A DNA stretch of 64,000 bases. Source: Closterium sp. NIES-65. Taxonomy: Eukaryota > Streptophyta > Zygnematophyceae > Desmidiales > Closteriaceae. Under the pieces are notes generated by a model. That model made no database searches and was not told the origin of the DNA. It worked only from the letters and a program-made list of their open reading frames with translations. The stretch spans positions 62,001-126,000 of the forward strand of contig CANXME010001990.1 in the NCBI GenBank assembly GCA_948144175.1. The letters are read 5' to 3'. Below are positions 57,601 to 64,000 of this stretch, piece by piece. The number at the start of each line of letters is the position of its first letter. Position 1 is the first letter of the stretch. The position numbers were made by a program, and so were the translations under genes.

Positions 57601-60600
57601 TGTGAAAATCTGAACGAGAGTGAATCAACTATGAATGAAGTGAGTACAAATATGAAACCCTAATTGGGTTGTACCCCCTATGGGATACCCCACTATAGCC
57701 TACACAAATAAGTAAGCTATAATGTTCTGACACACCCACATAGGCAAAGTGGGGGAGAACAAGTGGTCACAAGACCAGTCAAGCAAAGCAAAGCAAAGCT
57801 CAGGGTGGATCACAAAGTCACCACACATTCCGAGCGCAAGGTCAAGGGCCACAAGGCCAGTTCGCATGCAAGATCATATATAGAGATATACAAGAGTCAA
57901 GCAAGCAAGAGCAAGAGTATATATAGGTCAAGGTACAAGCAAGGTCAAGAAGTGAGCAAGTGAGGCAAGACAGGCACAAGACCCAGCTGCGTGCAGCAAC
58001 GCTGATGATCACAAGGCGCAAGTGCCTTGGTGAAGACATCAGCAGTGTTGGCCTCAGAGGCCACGTACGCAAGTCGCGACTGTCCACGCTGCTGCAGCTC
58101 ACAAGCAAGAAAGTAGCGGAGAGCAATGTGCTTTGTCCTGAGCTCCAGTCGCTGCTCTCGACACAAGGCCAGCATGGCCTTGTTGTCTACGTACAGGACT
58201 GGAGGAGAACGAGGCGGCTCTCCAAGGTCGGTCAGCAGGTAGGTGAGCCAGCGAAGCTCCTGAGCAGCCATAGCCCCGGCGTAGATCTCAGCCTCACAAC
58301 TGGAGCCGAGAACAGAAGACGAGCGAGTAGCCCGCCACGAGACAGAGCCGGAACCAAGGCCGAAGGTGTAACCATGTGACGACCGCTGCGTAGCCTGGTC
58401 GTCAGCCCAAGAAGCGTCCGCGTGCCCAGTGAGGACCACTGGACTGCGCCCTCCAAGCACTAGCCCCATGCCCGACGTACTGCACAAGTAGCGCAACACC
58501 CTCTTCGCTGCAGCCATGTGCTTTGGTCGGTGTCTCCCAGGAGCAACATAGCGTGCGAGAATGCTGAGAGGGTATGCAAGGTCAGGTCGTGTGCAGGTCA
58601 TCACGTACATGAGGCAGCCAACAAGCTCTGCATACGGGCCACTCGACTCTACGGACTCATCCAAAGGCAGAGCTGAGAGCGAGTGGCGAGTAGGCAGAGG
58701 AGTGGCCTGAGGCGAGGAGTACGTGAAGCCGAAGCGCTGAAGGACCTGCTGCACCATGTGTGACTGAGTCAGGGTAATGGTGCGGCGTGCTCTGTCCCGG
58801 GTGATCTGCAAGCCAAGGTAGCTGCGCAGTTCACCCAGGTCAGTGCACGTGTGTCTCTTCTGCAGCTCGGACTTCACGTAAGCGAGTCCAGCAGTGTCCT
58901 CTGTGGCAAAGACCAAGTCGTCGACGTACACGAGGATGTAGAACGGCGGCAGAGAGGTGTCGGTGCGCAGAAACAGCGACGGGTCAGCAGTAGAAGGAGC
59001 AAACCCAAGTGCCGCAAGCGTAGTCCTCAGTGTGTCGTGCCACTCACGTGGCGCCTGGCGAAGACCGTAGACTGGACGCCGGAGACTCCACTGGGTACCA
59101 GGAGGGAAAGACCCAGTGAAGCCAGGTGGGCGATGCAGCCAGATCTCCTCGTGCAGGCTGCCCTGCAAGAAAGTTGTGCTGAAGTCGAGAGAGTGCAGCT
59201 CGTAGTCACGGTGAGCAGCAACGTGCAGCAGTACCCGAAGAGTGGTCATCTTCGAGGTGGGGGAGAAGGTCTGAAAGTAGTCAACCCCCTGCCGCTGACA
59301 GAAGCCACGAGCCACGTAACGCGCCTTGAAGACAGGCGGAGAACCCGGCGGCCGCTTCACCCTGAAAATCCACATGCCACTGACGATGTTCGCCCCAGGA
59401 GGGGGAACAGCGTCGACGTAGGTGCCTGTGGACTTCCAGGAAGCCATCTCTGCATCCATAGCTGCCTGCCACTGAGAGGAGTAGGGACCCTCTATCGCCT
59501 CCGCGTAAGAGCGCGGAGTCGGGATGTCTAGTGCATCCGGGTCTCCCTCAGGAGCTAGCAATACAGACGCGAGATGAGGTGAAGCGGCGGCCAGACACTG
59601 GAACTCCTCCTGCCTGTCCTCAAGGACGCCCGTGCCAAGGGCACACTCACCCCCAACGGACGGAGGACAGGCAGACTCAGACTCAGCGACAAGACTAGCA
59701 GCGTAGTCTAGACGACAGCGCGCAGCAAAGTCGACGAGCTCAGTGACAAGAGCAGACGCAGCAGAAGACTCGAAAGAAGGGCCAGTGACAGCAGTAGCAA
59801 GAAGACGCGTGACAGTAGGACTGGCAGCACGAAGAGAGTCCGACTCCGGGTCGGCAAGAGCAGGAAGAGAGGAAGCAGGAGGAGAAGGCAAAGGGGCACG
59901 CAGAGGAGCAGTAGACGGACGCAGAGACATCCGGTGCGTGCCAGGGACAGGAGGAGGACGCTGACGCGAACCACGACCACTAGTGCGCGCAGTACGAACA
60001 GGCGACGCAGGACGAGACGCAGGCTCACGACGCTCAATAAGACCTCAAGTCGGACCAGCGTAGGGGGAAGGAGCAGGCAAAGGTGAGGCAGGCTGTAGCT
60101 GTGACTGTGACGAGACAGGCTGTGGTCCCTCTAAGGGAGGAGGAGGAGGACCAGGAGAAAGTGTAAGACCAAGAACCTGCTGCAGGAGCGGAACGAAGTA
60201 CGGCCGGGGCCGCGCGGCGACGCCACAAACAGCAGGGACAGCACCAGTACCCCCAGCAGGAGTACCCGCTCCAGCAGCACCTCCAGTAGCTCCAGAACCT
60301 CCAGCAGCACCACCAGGAGCACCACCAGTCGGACCTCCAGCGGCAGTCTCAGCGTCAACACCCTCAGCAGCACCAGCTCCAAGAGAACCCTCAGACCCAG
60401 CAGCTCCAGCACCCACAGTACGAGCACCGCCGGGACGCTCGGCAGCAGTACCCTCTGCAGCCGAAGAACCTCCAGCACCAGCAGCACGCCTCCGGCGCGT
60501 GGCAAACCACTCACGTAGCTCCTGAGGGGAGAGTGGCTCTCCGCGAGACGAAGCGCCTCCAGGCGGAGCACCCCCAGTCTCAGCACCCCCAGGCTCAGCA

Positions 60601-63600
60601 CCCCCAGGCTCAGTACCCCCAGGCTCAGCACCCACAGGCTCAGTACCCCCAGGCACAGCACCCCCAGGCTCAGCACCTCCAGGCTCAGCACCCCCAGGCT
60701 CAGCACCCCCAGGCTCAGCACCCCCAGACTCCGCACCCCCAGGCTCAGTACCCGCAGGCGTAGCACCTCCAGTCTCAGCACCCCCAGGCTCAGCTCCCGC
60801 AGCAGCACCAGAGTCACCAGTGACCTCGTCAGGCTCGACCGCGTCTACCTGGGACACACCTGAAGGGGCAGGACCCTCAGGGGGGAGGGGGTCTACCGGG
60901 GGGGGACCTGGCACCAAGAAGAGCGGGGGCAGGGGGAGGGACGGAGTGCGGTAGGGGAAGAGGCGGTAGTAGGGTACCGACTCGTCGAACGTGACGTCCT
61001 GGGAGGACAGAACACGTCGAGAGGTGGGTTGGTAGAACTGCCACCCAGGGGCGTCGGGGGGGAACCCAAGGAAGACGCAGGGAGCAGCGCGAGGGGACAG
61101 CTTCTCCGCAGACAAGTCGCGGACAAACGCCCGAGATCCCCAGACCCGGAACGCCGACACATCGCCAACCTTCACGGTCCACAGCAGCGCTGGGGAGGTC
61201 TCCGGCCTGGAGACCTTGGGGTGGAGGTTGATCTGATGCGCTGCGTACCTGACCGCAAACGGCCACAGAAAATGGGGGGCAGCCGCATGCATCATGGACG
61301 TACGAGCGACGTCCATGACCATGTCAATGCGGCGCTCTGCAATCCCATTTTGCTGCGGGGAGTCCGGAAGCGTGAAGGTCTGGCGGATGCCTCGCGCACA
61401 ACAGTAGGCACGCAGAAGGCCAGAGGAGAACTCTCCGCCTCTGTCCGAGTGCAGACGCAACACAGGAAAGTCCGAGCCAAAGCTCTGCCTGAGCTGGAGA
61501 CGAGCTGCGCGGATCCAGTCGATCAGCACCTCAGTGACATCACCCTTGCTGCGCAAGGGGAAGACTGTGGTGTAACGCGAGTAGTCGTCAACCACCAGCA
61601 GGAAGTAGCGCTCGTGACCGAGTCCACGGACGCGGGCAGGGCCCCACACGTCCATGTGAAGCGTCTGCAACGGAGCCTCTGTCGAAGGAAACTGGGAGGA
61701 GTGAGGGGCAGCACGCTGGCGGCCCTCGACACAGGGGACACAGGCAGGGCCAGGGCCCTGAGGAAGGGGAGGTAGAGACCGGGGGAGACCAGACACAAGA
61801 AGACGGGAGGCCATGCCTCTGAGCCGAAGCAGAGAGGGGTGGCCAAGACGGTGGTGCCAGAGGAGGGTCTCGTGAGACAGACGGCGACACGAACAGGGGG
61901 CAGACTCAGGACCAGACCTGGACGCTGCAGCAAACACCTGACCAGACGAGGGGACTCTACCAGACTCAGCACCTGGAGGAGAAGCAGTGGTCAGTGTGTA
62001 CAGGCTCGACCCTGGCTGACGTTTAAACGTAGCCAGGTGACGACCCGTGCTGGCCTCCGTGCAGTGCGTCACTCGCTGACTAGCAGGGGTGAACTGGTGG
62101 ACTCCCACATCCTGTAGGTCAGCACCACTCACCAAGTTCGTAGAGAACGAGGGGAGGTAGAGACCAGACAGGGTGCCAGAGGGAGCCGCCGGACACGGGA
62201 GGACCGTGGAGAAGCGAGCCAGGACAGGACCCCCAGAGGGGTCAGCCAGGGAAACCGCAACCGGCCGACTAAGCGGCGTAAGTGTGGTGCGGTCCCGAAA
62301 GAAAGAGCGAGACGCTCCAGAGTCAAGAGTGAAGGTGTGGGAGGCCGAAGCCGACGCAGTACCTGAGAGCGCAGACGCACTAGTACTTGAGAGAGCAGTC
62401 TCGCGAGCACCTGAGAGCACAGACGCACTGGCACCTAGAGCAGAAGCCTCACCGGCACCTGGAGCAGCAGTACCAATGCCCGGGTCGGGCGGGAAACACC
62501 GGTAACAGTCACCCTCCTCACTAATGGTCACAGCATACATGGCAGCAAGGATAGCATCAAAATCAAGATCAAAGATAGCTACACCAGCCCTAGACAGCTC
62601 TCCCCAGCGGGGGATCTCCGCGGCCTCCGGGAACTGCTGACGCCAAGCGTCCGTCAGGCGGCCAAAGCAGCGGTGGGCGGAGTGGGCACCCCCACACTGC
62701 TCTCCAATGCGGTCGCCAGTGCGGAGAACGTAGGTGCAGGGACCAAAACCCCCACCGCGCTGACGCTGCGTGTACCACTCACGGAGCTGCTGAGGGGTGG
62801 GGACGTCGCGAGAACGCTGCTGCTGCTGCTGCTGGCGCTGACCGCCACCAGTGCCGCTCCGCTGCGAAGCTCCACTCAGACCACCTCCACCTCCCCCACC
62901 CCCGCCTCCGCCTCCACCGCCCCCGCCTCCACCTCCACCGCTGCCACCTCCGCCACCTCCGCTACCACCGCCACCGCCGCCGCCACTCCCGCCTCCACTG
63001 CTGCCACTAGCACCCCCACCCCCGCTACCACCTCCACCGCCATCCCCACTCCCTCCGCCGCCTCCACCTCCACCGCCACCGCCCCCACTGGCCCCACCCG
63101 CTCCCTTGCCCCCCTTGCCCTTGCCAGAGCGGCGTCTCCCGCTAGGGGCAGACGCCGCACCGATCGACTCAAGACCAACGAGGTCGGCCGCAGCGGCAGA
63201 GGCGACAGAGGGCAGGAGAGGGGAAGGAGAACACCCCTCAAAGATGGGGGCGCGGGGGTCACCTCGAGAGGCTCCTACAGCAACTATGCTCTTCTCTGCT
63301 GCAAGGAGGGCCTTCTCGAGGCTGTCGACTATGAGGGTGGTGGGACAGACCGCAAGGAAGTGGTCCCAGACTACACGAAGGGAGTCAAGGAGGCGAGTGA
63401 CTAAGAAGTAGAGAGTGATGTACATGGGGGGGGGGTTCTTGGCGCAGAAGTCAGCAGGAAGCGCAGCGCGGTAGCGAGTGTCACTAGTGCGGAGGTGCGT
63501 GATGAGATCAGCGACAGTGGGAAAGGCGGCAAGGTCAGGGAAGAGGAAGGGGAGCATGAGGCGGCTCAGTGCAGCAGTGGCAGGGGAGGAGTAGCGCGCA

Positions 63601-64000
63601 ACTACAGCGTCGTACAAGGTCTGAGCACTCTTGTACTGGCTAAAGTGCGCGCGCTCAGCGGTAGGCAGGTGGCAACGCACAGCAAGACGTGCAGCAGCAT
63701 CGCGCGTGGCCCACTGAGAGCGAATAGTGGCGTCAGCATCAGCAGCAGGGGCAGGGACGGCGCCAGAGGTGAGGTCAAAGAGAGACAGACCGTCGGCCCT
63801 GTCGCACTGTAAAAACAGCTGCAGGTTGTCGAGCCAGACCTCAAAGTCAATGGCTCGACCCTCAGCGTCAAAAGCGAGGACACTAGGTGTAGCCATGACG
63901 ACGACAGTGGAGCAGTGCAAGCAGTAGGGGAAGGGTACGCAGTGACAGCAGTGCAGTGCTCACCGGGCAGGGTAGGTCGGGCGGCTCGGGAGGAAGTTCG
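57601..64000 (-). mobile_element. B5': second copy of B5, cut by the window end
   Basis: The 3' LTR is 57601-57732. Next to it the PPT complement reads CACCCACATA instead of CACCCCCATA. Gag-pol is 63896-57945, and the leader begins at 63897. The 5' LTR is expected at about 64813-64944, outside the window. Confidence 0.9.
57945..63896 (-). pseudogene. B5' copia gag-pol, one in-frame stop
   Basis: The frame is the same as in B5, but the integrase motif QQNG is intact, so the only stop is TGA at 60045-60047 (GGA in relatives), between the repeat linker and RT. Upstream of it, Gag, protease and integrase form one open frame of 1283 residues; downstream, RT and RNase H remain open. Differences from B5 include AERRIDM in both copies, GDVSAF for GDASAF, SPRAAPC for SPSAAPS, and a few in RNase H (SHGYTF for SQGYTF, HRPKHM for HRPEHM). 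YVDD is at 58917-58928. Confidence 0.9.

Larger units (their letters stand above)
44859..64000. repeat. 20.5-kb tandem segmental repeat, copy 2 (runs off the window)
   Basis: This matches 24344-43486 at a constant offset of 20,515, which becomes 20,514 after a one-base C deletion (AGCGCCCCGAACG near 27650 against AGCGCCCGAACG near 48165). Roughly two dozen other single-base differences were seen by eye over 19 kb. At the junction an 8-bp GCAAACGC is doubled (44853-44868), and 12 bp (GGGCGCAAACGC) are shared with copy 1 at 24342-24353. Confidence 0.9.

Noticed and set aside
44849..64000. Duplication as a mere assembly artefact
   Set aside because: Not excluded, but scattered base differences and a non-repeat junction argue for a real second copy or a second haplotype. 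Kept as a finding with read-level checks.
1..64000. Host gene or new defence or metabolic system hidden among the elements
   Set aside because: Every long frame resolves into Gag, PR, IN, RT, RNase H or chromodomain sequence or their shadows. The unassigned gaps (18051-18272, 36965-37030, 44820-44858) are too short and show no coding signal.

Overview
This window contains no recognisable host gene, RNA gene or CRISPR array. Essentially all of it is LTR-retrotransposon sequence, inserted in layers and then partly duplicated. The source looks like a plant-lineage (streptophyte) nuclear genome. The reasons are primer-binding sites of the initiator-Met tRNA type (TGGTATnAGAGC), Ty1/copia elements next to a chromodomain Ty3/gypsy element, and GC-rich coding sequence in AT-richer LTRs. 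A charophyte-type alga would fit, but I cannot name the species from the sequence.

Three families are present. Family A is copia, with LTRs of about 410-456 bp (TGTTGG...CCAACA) that carry a conserved 10-bp inverted repeat and a TATA box. Family B is copia, with very short LTRs of about 117-144 bp (TGTCA...). It has a long GC-rich leader full of minisatellites, one gag-pol frame of about 1975 codons, a poly-Gly tract and an unusual C-X13-C-X3-H-X4-C zinc-knuckle-like motif in Gag, and a repetitive acidic Gly/Ala/Pro/Glu linker between integrase and reverse transcriptase. Family G is a Ty3/gypsy chromovirus, with gag and pol in different frames.

Layout. 1-3121: decayed 3' part of a family A element (A1). 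3122-6161 and 12001-18050: two decayed family B elements (B1, B2) in tandem that share one LTR; that LTR is split by a complete gypsy element (G1, 6162-12000, minus, TSD gtaca). 18051-18272: unassigned. 18273-18955: 3' end of another family A copy (A2, minus). 18956-34391: family B element B3 (minus), with a truncated gypsy piece (G2) in its 3' UTR. Its 5' LTR is split by B4 (26986-34357, plus, TSD cctac, identical LTRs, uninterrupted 1975-codon frame). 34392-36964: a family A element (A3) whose copia Gag runs in frame into gypsy protease-RT. 37031-44819: a family A LTR (A4) split by B5 (37087-44430, minus, TSD agttg, identical LTRs, two stops).

From 44859 to the window end the sequence repeats 24344-43486 almost exactly, with roughly two dozen differences seen by eye. 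The right third is therefore a second, tandem copy of a unit of about 20.5 kb, with copies of B3 (partial), B4, A3, A4 and B5. The order of events is: old A and B1/B2 copies; G1; B4 and B5 (recent, since their LTR pairs are identical); then the 20.5-kb duplication.

How the parts work together: LTRs give promoter and terminator, PBS and PPT prime the two cDNA strands, Gag forms the particle, and PR, IN, RT and RNase H are cut from Pol. Only B4 and its copy B4' look capable of encoding all of this. The most unusual items are the copia-gypsy in-frame chimera, the tandem duplication, the in-frame A_AAA_AAC slippery heptamer at the end of G1 gag, the variant Gag zinc motif, and paired-arm hairpins beside the family B PBS.
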